A DNA stretch of 64,000 nucleotides, taken from the NCBI GenBank assembly GCA_029863605.1, contig JAOTVB010000002.1, positions 124,001 through 188,000 on the forward strand, in the 5' to 3' direction. A program made the position numbers and the translations under genes. Shown piece after piece: positions 19,950 to 29,505 of the stretch (the stretch's first letter is position 1; every line of letters begins with the position of its first letter). The notes under the pieces are model-generated. The model made no database searches. It saw nothing but the letters and a program-made list of their open reading frames with translations, and was not told where the DNA came from. The stretch is from Myxococcales bacterium. GTDB lineage: Bacteria; Myxococcota_A; Polyangia; Polyangiales; Houyiibacteriaceae.

Positions 19950-22382
19950 ATGAGCGCAGTGGGGGGGCAATCTGGTAGCCAAACCGGCGGGCAAAGCCGT
20001 GCGTTTCGCCGGGTCGACAAGCCGTGGGATCGGCCCCGCGGCGTTGCCGAAGTCCTCGCGCGGTGGGAGTCCGACGGCACCTGGCGCAACGTGACGTGGA
20101 GCCACGGAGTCGAAGCCCAGGAACCGAGCATCGCAGCGATGCCATCGTCATTGTCCCCTCTGGTAGCGCGGGCGCTCGCCCTACGAGGCATCGACCAACT
20201 CTACAGCCATCAAGCGAAGGCGTTCGAGCTCGCATCTGCCGGCAAGCATGTCGTCGTGGCGACGCCGACCGCATCCGGCAAGAGCCTCTGTTACAACCTT
20301 CCGATCCTCCAGGCGCTCGCCTCGGATCCGAGCGCGCGGGCTCTCTATCTCTTTCCCACCAAGGCCCTCTCGCGCGATCAAGAGGAGTCCCTGCGCCAGC
20401 TCATGCGGGATGCGGACCTCGCGATTGGGACGATCACCTACGACGGCGACACACCAAATGATGCCCGCCGCGCAGCCCGGCAGCGAGCGGGCGTCCTTCT
20501 CACCAATCCGGACATGCTCCACGCGGGCATCATGCCCCACCACACGGCATGGGCGCGGATGTTCTCGAATTTGAAGTATGTCGTCATCGACGAGCTTCAC
20601 ACCTATCGCGGCGTGTTCGGCTCGCACCTAGCCAATGTTGTTCGGCGCCTTCTGCGAATTGCACGCTTTCATGGTTCGTCGCCCACATTCCTGTTCGCGT
20701 CGGCCACGATCGGCAATCCAAAGGAGCACGCACGGAGGATCTGCGGTGAGCCGGTCGAGCTGATCGAGCAAAGCGGCGCGCCCACCGGGCCCCGCCGAGT
20801 CGTCGTGTACAACCCGCCCGTCGTCAATGCAGAGCTGGGCATTCGGCAGAGTTACCTCAAGACCGCCGTGCGGCTCACCCAAGATCTCGTCCGGGCGGGG
20901 GTGCCTACTCTGGTCTTCGGCAACTCGCGCAATGGCGTGGAGGTCATGCTGAAGTACCTGCGCGACCGCCTTACGCGTGACCAGATCGACCCTACGTCAA
21001 TTCACGCCTACCGCGGCGGCTATCTGCCCGACACGCGACGCCGCATCGAGGCTGCGCTTCGGGCGGGCGACATTCGATGTGTCGTGGCCACCAACGCGCT
21101 CGAGCTCGGCATCGACATCGGAGCTCTCGATGCCGTGGTGTGCGCAGGCTACCCCGGGACGATGGCGGGACTTTGGCAACGCTTCGGTCGAGCCGGGCGT
21201 CGACGAGATCTTTCCCTCTCCGTGTTGGTCTCCTCGAGCAATCCGGTCGACCAGTATGTCGCGCGGCATCCGCGTCAGTTGGTGTCAGCCCCGATCGAGC
21301 ACGCCCGAATCGACCCCGACAACATCGAGATCTTGATCCAGCACCTGAAGTGCGCGGCGTTCGAGCTGCCTTTCGAGCCGAATGACCTGTACGGCGATGT
21401 TCCAGACGATGCGCTTGCCGAAGCCCTCGACTACCTGGCCGACAACGGCGTCATTCACCCCGCGCCAAGCAATGCTGGCTCGATCTATCACTGGGCGTCC
21501 GACAGCTACCCGGCCAACAATGTCTCTTTGAGGAGCGCGAGCGGGGACAACTTCGTCATCATCGACCTGGACGGCAGTCGTACGATCGCCGAGATGGATT
21601 GGCGAAGCACACACACGATGCTGCACGAGCAGGCCATCTATCAACACGAGGGCGGTCAGTACCAAGTCGAGCGTCTGGACTTCGACAACCACAAAGCGTT
21701 CGTCCGGCGCGTGAAGCCTGACTACTACACGACCGCGATGACGCACAGCAAAGTCACGGTGCTCGAACACGATCGAGGCGCCACGATCGACCTCGACGAA
21801 GTGCCGCTCGAAGCTGCGCTCGGGGATGTGACCGTCATCGAGAAGGTGGTTGGCTACAAGAAGATCAAGTTCCATACTCACGAAAATGTCGGTTACGGCG
21901 AGGTGCACCTGCCGGAGATGCAAAAGCACACCACCGCGTTTTGGCTGACATTCCCAGAAGACTTCGTCCAGAGTCAGCCCGAGGCCCGCGCCGTCGTCGT
22001 CGATGCGTTGCGTGGGCTTTCGAAGGCGATGCACGTGGTGGGCGCGGTCGGTCTCATGATTGACCCACGCGATCTCGGGCGCACGTTGGGGAGCCGCACA
22101 CAAGACGATGCGCCGCCGGGGAACGGACAGGGCCCGGGATATGATCCGACGATCTTTCTCTACGACACGGTAGCGGGCGGTGTCGGCCTCGCGCCTCGGC
22201 TGTTCGAGGAGCGTGAGGAGCTGTTGCGACGTGCCCGGCACTTGATCGAGAGTTGTACCTGCGACGAAGGATGCCCCGGGTGTATCGGTCCGGACGCGTC
22301 TGGTGACGACCAAACCGAAGCGGCCCGCAAGGAATTGGTCTTAGGCCTCCTCGATTCTGTCGGCATTTGCGCAACCCATTAG
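19950..22382 (+). CDS. mrfA: DEAD/DEAH helicase with C-terminal DUF1998/four-Cys module (MrfA/YprA/Hrq1-like)
   Basis: ATPTASGKSLCYNLPILQAL, VVIDELHTYRGVFGSHLANVVRRL, SATIGNP, VATNALELGIDIG, QRFGRAGRR, C-terminal CTCDEGCPGCIGP. Confidence 0.9.
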   Translation: MSAVGGQSGSQTGGQSRAFRRVDKPWDRPRGVAEVLARWESDGTWRNVTWSHGVEAQEPSIAAMPSSLSPLVARALALRGIDQLYSHQAKAFELASAGKHVVVATPTASGKSLCYNLPILQALASDPSARALYLFPTKALSRDQEESLRQLMRDADLAIGTITYDGDTPNDARRAARQRAGVLLTNPDMLHAGIMPHHTAWARMFSNLKYVVIDELHTYRGVFGSHLANVVRRLLRIARFHGSSPTFLFASATIGNPKEHARRICGEPVELIEQSGAPTGPRRVVVYNPPVVNAELGIRQSYLKTAVRLTQDLVRAGVPTLVFGNSRNGVEVMLKYLRDRLTRDQIDPTSIHAYRGGYLPDTRRRIEAALRAGDIRCVVATNALELGIDIGALDAVVCAGYPGTMAGLWQRFGRAGRRRDLSLSVLVSSSNPVDQYVARHPRQLVSAPIEHARIDPDNIEILIQHLKCAAFELPFEPNDLYGDVPDDALAEALDYLADNGVIHPAPSNAGSIYHWASDSYPANNVSLRSASGDNFVIIDLDGSRTIAEMDWRSTHTMLHEQAIYQHEGGQYQVERLDFDNHKAFVRRVKPDYYTTAMTHSKVTVLEHDRGATIDLDEVPLEAALGDVTVIEKVVGYKKIKFHTHENVGYGEVHLPEMQKHTTAFWLTFPEDFVQSQPEARAVVVDALRGLSKAMHVVGAVGLMIDPRDLGRTLGSRTQDDAPPGNGQGPGYDPTIFLYDTVAGGVGLAPRLFEEREELLRRARHLIESCTCDEGCPGCIGPDASGDDQTEAARKELVLGLLDSVGICATH

Positions 22383-22388
22383 AGCACG

Positions 22389-23567
22389 ATGCCGATCAAA
22401 CGAAGTCTTGCCCGTCTTGCACACGCGCCGCCGAGGAGGCTCGATGTCGCGGCGGTTCGTGGTGCGCTTCCAGGACAAAGCACCCAGACCGAGCACGGGG
22501 AGCTTCATCTGATCGACGAGTATCTCGAGCCACACCACCACCATGGGCGCGCCCCGATCGCAAACGCACTCCGGGTCTCCTCCGAGAGGCTGGCGCAGCT
22601 CGCATTGGACCCAACCCTCGAAGAGGTCGACATCACGCGTGCTTTATTTTTCGACACCGAGACGACAGGGCTTGCAGGGGGCACGGGTACGGTGCCGTTC
22701 TTGATCGGCATTGGATGGTTTGAAGACGAATCGCTCCGCATCCAACAGCTGTTTCTCCCCGAGCTCGGGCACGAGGCACCGATGCTTCACTGGCTTCGCG
22801 AGCGCATTAGAACAGCTTCTTGCTTGGTCTCGTTCAACGGCAAGACCTTCGACTGGCCTCTTTTGCGCAATCGCTTCGTGATGAACCGCGTGCGCGTGCC
22901 GGAGCTTCCCCCTCACCTCGACCTCTTGCATTGTGCCCGTCGGATCTTGAGGCGGCGCCTCCGGTCGATCCGTTTGGTCGAGCTCGAGCGCGAAGTGCTG
23001 GGCATGTACCGCGAGGACGATGTCTCCGGGGCGCTGATCCCGCAGCTCTACTTCGATTATCTCGACGGAGGTGACGTCTCGCCGATTGCCAAAGTCATCG
23101 AGCACAACGCCAACGACTTGATCGCCTTGGCTGCGCTCGTCGCCGAGCTCGTTTCCCATTTCGATGAGGTCCATCGGGAAGACGACCCACGCGATCACCT
23201 GGCTTATGCCAGGGTGGCCGAGCGAACGGGCGATCGAGGTCGAGCACGCTCCTTCGCGCGCGCAGCTGCTGAAGGCGGAGGCGAAGCGGCCTGCACCGTC
23301 GAGGCGTGTCTACTGACGGCACGGATGGCGCGACGCGGCGGGGACGTCGATGACGAAGAGCGAGCCTTGCTCGAGGCACTTCGGGCCGCCGATGACGATG
23401 AGCTCAAGGCGACCGTGCAACTGATGCTCAGCAAACACTACGAGCATCGGCGCAGGGACCTCGAACGTGCGCTCGAGCACGCCGGTGGCACGGCGCTAGC
23501 CGAAGGCGAGGAGGCTGCGGAGCGTCGGGTGGCGCGCCTCGAGCGTCGGTTGGCACGCCAAGCGTGA
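22389..23567 (+). CDS. mrfB: RNase H-like 3'-5' exonuclease (MrfB/YprB-like)
   Basis: LFFDTETTGLAGGTGTVPFLIGIGWF, LVSFNGKTFDWPLLRNRF, HLDLLHCARRILRRRL, EHNANDLIALAAL: DnaQ-type motifs directly after mrfA. Confidence 0.87.
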   Translation: MPIKRSLARLAHAPPRRLDVAAVRGALPGQSTQTEHGELHLIDEYLEPHHHHGRAPIANALRVSSERLAQLALDPTLEEVDITRALFFDTETTGLAGGTGTVPFLIGIGWFEDESLRIQQLFLPELGHEAPMLHWLRERIRTASCLVSFNGKTFDWPLLRNRFVMNRVRVPELPPHLDLLHCARRILRRRLRSIRLVELEREVLGMYREDDVSGALIPQLYFDYLDGGDVSPIAKVIEHNANDLIALAALVAELVSHFDEVHREDDPRDHLAYARVAERTGDRGRARSFARAAAEGGGEAACTVEACLLTARMARRGGDVDDEERALLEALRAADDDELKATVQLMLSKHYEHRRRDLERALEHAGGTALAEGEEAAERRVARLERRLARQA

Positions 23568-23661
23568 AGTTTTTGCAGGGCTCCGAGATGCCCGTGGCAC
23601 GCAGTGGCACAAGGGCCTGTTTTCCGGGCCCCGAGATCACGGCGGTTTTTCGCGCTTCCGT

Positions 23662-23677
23662 TGGCACTGAAGTTGCT
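23662..23677 (+). promoter_or_regulatory. Sigma-54 (-24/-12) promoter
   Basis: TGGCAC-TGAAG-TTGCT with correct GG-N10-GC spacing, 38 bp upstream of the ATG at 23716. Confidence 0.7.
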
Positions 23678-23715
23678 GCTACTCCTGGCCGGGCATGCGC
23701 ACTGGGAGAAAGACG

Positions 23716-25485
23716 ATGAATCCATTCAGGACTTGCGTGGTGTTGGGGGCAGTGATGGTGATAGGGGCTGGTTGCGGGGGCACCGGCACTACGGAGGCGA
23801 CCCCCCTCGAAGGATTCGTGTGTGGCGCAGACGGAAATACCTATTCCGTCGAAGAAGCCGCACGCGAAAAGCACGAGGTTTCACACCGCGGTCGGTGCGA
23901 TGCGCCGATGCCTTGTGTGTCGCCCGTCGATTGCTTCGTGGGCGACGTCTGCGCGCCTCGGACGGCCAATGGCGATGTCGGTCTTCCGACCGATCCGCAA
24001 GCCCACTGGTGCGTTCCGGGTCCCATTCGGTGTAACTGCCCGGGTGTGTTCGAGCCCGTCTGCGGAGGCGATGGGCGCAACTACATCAATGCCTGCGAAG
24101 CCGCTTGTGCTGGCGTGGGCGTGCGGCATGACGGTTACTGCGATGAGCCGCCGGGCTTTGGCTGCGTGCGCGCAGGGTGCAGTGATCACCTTTGCGTCGA
24201 CGAGGGCGTGCCCATCGTCAGCACTTGCGAGTGGCGAGACGTCTATGTCTGCTATCAGCAAGCTACCTGCGAGCGGCAGGAAAACGGGCAGTGCGGGTTC
24301 ACACCGACGCACGAGCTGGTGGAGTGCTTGGAGGGCCATGGTCAAGGGATGTGCCGTGTCGATCCGCGCTGGCAGGACGGTTTCACCGCCGAATGTGAAA
24401 GCGAGCAGGTGCCTGGCATCGTCGGCATCCTTGCAGTGACGCCGAAGCAGATGATGGTGCTCGGCGAGCCGTTCCCCGCGTCTTTCAGGTTGCTCGAGCC
24501 CCCGGTGTTCGATGAGGAGTATCACGGCGAGGGCGAGCTGTTCTGCGATGGCGAGCAGACGCTGCTGAGGGGCCTGGCGTTCATGACCCCCCTCGGCGAT
24601 CTCGGCTTCACGTGTCGAATTCTTCCGGAGCCGGAGCCTGGTGAATGCCTCGATGACCGTGATTGTCCTCCCGGGCATTATTGCCAGCCGATCGACCCCT
24701 GGAGCGCCGGTGTCGATCCGTCGTGGCCCGAGCCCCAACCGCGGCCAGGTGTCTGTGTAGACCTGTGCGCCCTGATCGACTGCGCTCCGGGATACGTGTG
24801 CGAGCTTGGTCAGTGCGTGCCCGACGACCGCAGGTGCCAAGACGATCGAGAGTGCCCGGTTGGGTGGATCTGCCAAGACGGAGTCTTCGAGAGCCTCCAG
24901 CCCCCATGGCACGACGGCGTCTGTGAGCCGTGTGCCTGTCCGGAGATCTATGCCCCGGTCTGCGGCGTCGACGGACACACCTACGGCAATGCATGTGAAG
25001 CGCGGTGCGCCCATATCGAGGTCGCCTACCACGGAGAATGCATAGACGACTGCCCCGTGACGCATGTGCGGACGCCAGATGGTCAATGCGTGCCGAAGTG
25101 CTACGGCTCCGAGCAATGTGGCCACGATCAGCGGTGCAACGCCCCCGAGGTATGCCTACAAGATCCGGCTTGCCCGCAGTGTGACGTCTGCGTCGGATGG
25201 TGCGTGCCCTCCAAGCGCGATTGCCGCCCGACCGGTTGCAACGGAGAAATCTGCAGCGACCGGGACGTAGCTTCGCCTTGTGTCGTGCTTCCCGAGTTTG
25301 CTTGCTACCGGGAGTTTGGCATCTGCGAGCGCCAGCCATGGGGCGGTTGCGATTGGACTCCGACCCCCGCGCTCGACATGTGCCTGGCGCAGTTCGACTG
25401 CCGCAGCGAAGGATGCCCCTGGGGAACCTACTGCGGTTTCTGCTGGATTTCTTACGAATGCATCCCCGACGGGGCGGTCTGCTAG
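23716..25485 (+). CDS. Cys-rich lipoprotein with Kazal-type inhibitor domains
   Basis: Lipobox VIGAGCGG; two canonical Kazal segments CNCPGVFEPVCGGDGRNYINACEAACAGVGVRHDGYC and CACPEIYAPVCGVDGHTYGNACEARCAHIEVAYHGEC, plus a degenerate N-terminal one. Confidence 0.85.
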   Translation: MNPFRTCVVLGAVMVIGAGCGGTGTTEATPLEGFVCGADGNTYSVEEAAREKHEVSHRGRCDAPMPCVSPVDCFVGDVCAPRTANGDVGLPTDPQAHWCVPGPIRCNCPGVFEPVCGGDGRNYINACEAACAGVGVRHDGYCDEPPGFGCVRAGCSDHLCVDEGVPIVSTCEWRDVYVCYQQATCERQENGQCGFTPTHELVECLEGHGQGMCRVDPRWQDGFTAECESEQVPGIVGILAVTPKQMMVLGEPFPASFRLLEPPVFDEEYHGEGELFCDGEQTLLRGLAFMTPLGDLGFTCRILPEPEPGECLDDRDCPPGHYCQPIDPWSAGVDPSWPEPQPRPGVCVDLCALIDCAPGYVCELGQCVPDDRRCQDDRECPVGWICQDGVFESLQPPWHDGVCEPCACPEIYAPVCGVDGHTYGNACEARCAHIEVAYHGECIDDCPVTHVRTPDGQCVPKCYGSEQCGHDQRCNAPEVCLQDPACPQCDVCVGWCVPSKRDCRPTGCNGEICSDRDVASPCVVLPEFACYREFGICERQPWGGCDWTPTPALDMCLAQFDCRSEGCPWGTYCGFCWISYECIPDGAVC

Positions 25486-25532
25486 CGATTTAGCGTTGTT
25501 GATGTCGTTGGCCTGGCGGTTTCACCATCCCG

Positions 25533-25985
25533 TCAGGCCGGCGGCGCGACTTCTATCTTGGTGGTCACCGAGTTGGCGATGAAGCAATGCTCGTGCGCCT
25601 GGTGGTGGAGCTCATCGAGCTGTTCTTGGTTCGGAGGTTCGCTTCCCCACGTGATCTTCGGACGAAGCACGACTCGGGTGATCGCCAGTCTCTTCCCGTC
25701 GTTTCGCTCCATGAACCCGACCGCAGGGTCTTCGTAGGCGTCGACGACGAAGCCATCGCGAGCAGCGAGCGCAAGGAAGGTCAACATGTGGCAACTCGAG
25801 AGAGAGGCCACGAAGGCTTGCTCGGGGTCGACTAGAGCGTCGTTCCCGAGGTACTTAGGCGCCGCGGAGGCACGTACTTCGCTTCCACCTTCGAACTTCC
25901 AATAGTGGTCACGGGTGTATTCCTTGTAGGTGAACTCGGTCCCCTGGCGGTTCCAAACGATCGTAGCGCGGTGTTCCGACATCAA
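25533..25985 (-). CDS. OsmC family protein
   Basis: AFVASLSSCHMLTFLALAARDGFVVDAYEDPAVGFMER... redox Cys motif and OsmC spacing. Confidence 0.9.
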   Translation of the reverse strand: MMSEHRATIVWNRQGTEFTYKEYTRDHYWKFEGGSEVRASAAPKYLGNDALVDPEQAFVASLSSCHMLTFLALAARDGFVVDAYEDPAVGFMERNDGKRLAITRVVLRPKITWGSEPPNQEQLDELHHQAHEHCFIANSVTTKIEVAPPA

Positions 25986-26017
25986 TGCTCCTCCGAGTGG
26001 AAAGTCTAGTGGGTCGT

Positions 26018-27202
26018 CTAACCTCCGGCGAGGGCAGGGATGTCGAGGTGGACAGGGGGGGTGTCATCGACCAAGCGGTTCGCGAGGAATCCTTCGGGAA
26101 GGGAGACCCTCTGGCGACCGGCGGTCTTGCCGCGTGGGACACGCATTGCTTCGGGCGGGAAGGGCTCGGAGGCGTCGACGGCACGCAGAATGTCCTCGAG
26201 CTCGGCCAACTTGGTGACCCGCATCAAGCGCGCTCTGAGCTTTGCGCTGCCGGGGAAGCCTTTGGTGTACCAGCTGCTGTGTCGGCGGAACATGCGCATG
26301 GCCTGATCCTCGCCCGCCCACTCGCAAAGGAGGGCGGCATGCTCGATCGCTACGTCCACCACTTCGCCAAGCAAAGGAGGATCGCATGGCTCGCAGCCCT
26401 CAAACACGTCTGCCAGATCGCGAAAGAGCCATGGACGTCCAAGGCATCCGCGGCCGATGACGACGCCGTCGCAGCCGGTGTCTCGCATCATGCGAAGGGC
26501 ATCGTGGGCTTCCCAGATGTCGCCGTTGCCGAGCACTGGGATCGTTTGCACCCTCTGCTTGAGGCGTGCGATCGCTTCCCATCGCGCTTCGCCATCGTAG
26601 AGCTGGGCCGCCGTTCGAGCATGTAGCGCCACCGCCGCGCAGCCTTCTTCCTCACCGATGCGTCCCGCGTCTTCATAGGTGAGCAGGCTGTCGTCGATAC
26701 CCATGCGGAACTTGATCGTCACCGGAATCTCGCCCGCATTTTGCACCGCCGCACGGACGATGTTGGCGAGCAATCGCGGCTTGGCGGGTATTGCCGAGCC
26801 GCCGCCCTTGCGCGTGACTTTGGGCACCGGGCAGCCGAAATTCAGGTCGATGTGGTCCGCACGCCCCTCCCCAACGAGCCACTTCACCGCTTCACCGACG
26901 TAGTGAGGGTCGACCCCATAAAGCTGAAGGCTACGGGGAGACTCATCGGCTCCGAACTCCGCGAGCATGAGCGTCTTGGCGCGTCCCTCTACCAGGGGGC
27001 GGGCCGTCACCATCTCGCTCACGTAAAGCCCGGCGCCAAATCGGCGACAGATCGCCCGAAACGGCCAGTTCGTCACCCCCGCCATCGGCGCAAGCACCAC
27101 CGGCGGCCACACCGAGAGCGCCCCAATCGCAACGGGCGCAAACTCTCCCGGCCCCGCAAGCGGCACCTCCCGATTCACCAAACTCTTGTAGATCTCATCC
27201 AT
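26018..27202 (-). CDS. dus: tRNA-dihydrouridine synthase
   Basis: VVLAPMAGVTNWPFRAICRRFGA, LQLYGVDPHYVGEAVKWL, DLNFGCPVPKVTRKGGGSA, IPVLGNGDIWEAHDALRMMRDTGCDGVVIGRGCLGRPWLF. Confidence 0.95.
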   Translation of the reverse strand: MDEIYKSLVNREVPLAGPGEFAPVAIGALSVWPPVVLAPMAGVTNWPFRAICRRFGAGLYVSEMVTARPLVEGRAKTLMLAEFGADESPRSLQLYGVDPHYVGEAVKWLVGEGRADHIDLNFGCPVPKVTRKGGGSAIPAKPRLLANIVRAAVQNAGEIPVTIKFRMGIDDSLLTYEDAGRIGEEEGCAAVALHARTAAQLYDGEARWEAIARLKQRVQTIPVLGNGDIWEAHDALRMMRDTGCDGVVIGRGCLGRPWLFRDLADVFEGCEPCDPPLLGEVVDVAIEHAALLCEWAGEDQAMRMFRRHSSWYTKGFPGSAKLRARLMRVTKLAELEDILRAVDASEPFPPEAMRVPRGKTAGRQRVSLPEGFLANRLVDDTPPVHLDIPALAGG

Positions 27203-27206
27203 CGCG

Positions 27207-27229
27207 AAAAAGGGGACTGTCCCCTTTTT
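27207..27229. repeat. Perfect palindrome AAAAAGGGGAC-T-GTCCCCTTTTT between dus and the glutamine amidotransferase
   Basis: 11-bp arms, 1-nt centre; overlaps the GATase stop codon and lies 5 bp from the annotated dus ATG. Confidence 0.9.
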
Positions 27230-28079
27230 AGTTGACGATTGCGAGGTGGCGGTGGCGGCTCGTGCGTAGGAGCTTCATTCGCCAGTCGACGCCGATGAGC
27301 TCGCCGGGCTCCAGGGGTAGCCAGATGTTTTCGCCTTCGATGACCTCGCTCGAAAAAATCAGGTGATTTACGTACCCGCTTTCCGAGGAGGCCTCGCACT
27401 CGGGCGAAAGGCTAGGGCAGGTATCCCTGTCACCGCATCGTGTTTTATAGGTCGACCAGAAGAGCTCTTTGCCGCCCTCTGCGGCGACCATCGTGGTGCC
27501 GTCGGTCACGATCGTCGTCAGGAGTGAAGGCTCCTCGTCCGGATTGGTATCGCAAATGCCGCGTACGTGGTCGAGCGTGGACTGCAAAGCCATCGAGCTC
27601 TCCTCGACGCCGATACGGCCGGATAGCGGGCCGTGCTGCGCGAGGTGCGTCAGGAACAAGAAGAACAAGACCTCACTGTCGGTGTCACCGAGAATGTAGC
27701 GGCGAAGGCGTGGAGCGACCCGCTGCACCAACTGCTCTCGGTGCTCCACGAAGCCGCGAATGTCGCCGTTGTGGGCCATGATCCATTTGCCGTACTGAAA
27801 TGGGTGGCAGTTCAATACCGACAGCTCGCCATAGGTTGCCCGGCGCACGTGGGCGAGAACCGTTTCGGAGGCTACGATGCCACTGACCCGACGAAAAAGG
27901 CCGCAATCGATGGCCGTGGTGGGGCTTCGGGTGATGTGTGGCGCGCCGTCGACGTAGAACGCAACTCCCCAGCCATCCCGATGGTCCGTGCTCTGAGCAC
28001 CTAGGGCATTGTCGGCGTCCATGAGGGATCGATGCACTTGGCTCTGAATGACGCTGCGGAACCCGAACAGGCGACACAT
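27228..28079 (-). CDS. Class II glutamine amidotransferase (YafJ/GatB-like Ntn hydrolase)
   Basis: MCRLFGFRSV (catalytic Cys2), GWGVAFYVDGAPHITRSPTTA, AHVRRATYGELSVLNCHPFQYGKWIMAHNGDI, LGDTDSEVLFF. Confidence 0.92.
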   Translation of the reverse strand: MCRLFGFRSVIQSQVHRSLMDADNALGAQSTDHRDGWGVAFYVDGAPHITRSPTTAIDCGLFRRVSGIVASETVLAHVRRATYGELSVLNCHPFQYGKWIMAHNGDIRGFVEHREQLVQRVAPRLRRYILGDTDSEVLFFLFLTHLAQHGPLSGRIGVEESSMALQSTLDHVRGICDTNPDEEPSLLTTIVTDGTTMVAAEGGKELFWSTYKTRCGDRDTCPSLSPECEASSESGYVNHLIFSSEVIEGENIWLPLEPGELIGVDWRMKLLRTSRHRHLAIVN

Positions 28080-28161
28080 AACGTGACCATTCTGACACGA
28101 ACCGCCGCCCCATGCCGCCTCCGCTGTTCAGGACGCACCCGCGGTGTTAAGGTGCGCGCCG

Positions 28162-29505
28162 GTGGAGCGTTTTCGGCGCCTTTTCATTGCGAACCGCGGG
28201 GAGGTGGCGGCCCGCATCGCGAGGACGTGCGACGACCTCGGCATCACCCCCGTCTTCGGTGTGTCCGAGGCCGATCGCGATGCCCCGTATCTCGGTGGTC
28301 GGGAGTCGGTCGTCGTCGGCCCGTCGCGGTCGAGTGAGAGCTATCTAGCAAGAGAGCGAATCGTGCAGGGCGCGATTCAAAGCCAGTGCAGCGCCCTTCA
28401 TCCGGGCTGGGGCTTCCTCGCCGAAGACCCGCTCTTCGCGTCGTTGTGTGAGGCGCACGGCGTGACGTTTATCGGGCCTCCGGCTTCGGTGATGCAAGAG
28501 CTCGGGCGAAAGACTCCGGCCAAAGCGGCGATGGCGAGAGCCGGCTTGAAGCTGATTCCCGGGAGCAGGGGGGTCTTGCGCAGTGTCGATCACGCCGCCG
28601 AGCTGATCGAATCCTTAGGTCTGCCGGTTCTTCTCAAAGCCGAGAGCGGTGGCGGCGGTCGGGGCATGCGAGTCGTTCGCGACGTTGCCGAGCTCAAGGA
28701 GGCTTTTGATTCGGCCCAGGCCGAGGCGCGGGCTGCCTTCGCGGACGACCGACTCTATTTGGAGAAGCTGATCGAGGGTGGCCGCCACATCGAGATCCAG
28801 CTCTTGGCAGACAAGTATGGGCACGTCGTCCATCTCGGCGAGCGTGACTGTTCGGTACAGCGCAAGCATCAGAAGCTCATCGAGGAGTCGCCGGCTCTCG
28901 TGCTCGACGACGCGGAACGAGCACACACGCTCGACGCTGCGGTTCGGGCGACGCGCACCATTGGATACGTCGGCGCCGGTACGATGGAGTTCTTGCTCGA
29001 CGATGGCGGAGCGCTCCGCTTCATGGAAATGAACGCTAGGCTTCAGGTAGAGCACCCCGTGACCGAGATGCGAACCGGGATCGACCTGGTCGAAGCCCAA
29101 ATCCGCGTCGCAGCGGGGGAGCCTTTGTGGTTTTCGCAGGATGACGTCGAGCTCCGTGGGCACGCGATCGAGTGTCGCATCAACGCGGAGGACCCATCGA
29201 ACGCCTTCGCTCCCAGTCCCGGCATCATCGAACGTTGGGAAGCGATCGAGACCGACGGCATCCGCATCGACACACACGTCGAAGAGGGATACGAAGTGCC
29301 GCCCCACTACGACAGCCTGGTGTGCAAAGTGATCGCGTGGGGACAAGACCGCGACGCGGCATGCGACCGCCTGGCCAAGACCCTTCGAGAGATTCGCTGT
29401 GAGGGCATCTCGACGACGATCCCGATGCATCTATCTGTGCTGGCGTCGGATGCTTTTCGAGACAATCGGTACGACACAGGAGCCGTACCAGGGTGGGGTG
29501 ACTGA
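28162..29505 (+). CDS. Biotin carboxylase subunit of an acyl-CoA carboxylase
   Basis: [85 protein letters not shown] start chosen. Confidence 0.94.
   Translation: MERFRRLFIANRGEVAARIARTCDDLGITPVFGVSEADRDAPYLGGRESVVVGPSRSSESYLARERIVQGAIQSQCSALHPGWGFLAEDPLFASLCEAHGVTFIGPPASVMQELGRKTPAKAAMARAGLKLIPGSRGVLRSVDHAAELIESLGLPVLLKAESGGGGRGMRVVRDVAELKEAFDSAQAEARAAFADDRLYLEKLIEGGRHIEIQLLADKYGHVVHLGERDCSVQRKHQKLIEESPALVLDDAERAHTLDAAVRATRTIGYVGAGTMEFLLDDGGALRFMEMNARLQVEHPVTEMRTGIDLVEAQIRVAAGEPLWFSQDDVELRGHAIECRINAEDPSNAFAPSPGIIERWEAIETDGIRIDTHVEEGYEVPPHYDSLVCKVIAWGQDRDAACDRLAKTLREIRCEGISTTIPMHLSVLASDAFRDNRYDTGAVPGWGD

Noticed and set aside
21285-22313. 342-aa minus-strand ORF
   Set aside because: Antisense to mrfA-like helicase; no domain signatures.
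23881-25125. 414-aa minus-strand ORF
   Set aside because: Antisense to the Kazal lipoprotein, which has clear Cys-domain structure, lipobox and a sigma-54 promoter; antisense frame is a high-GC artefact.
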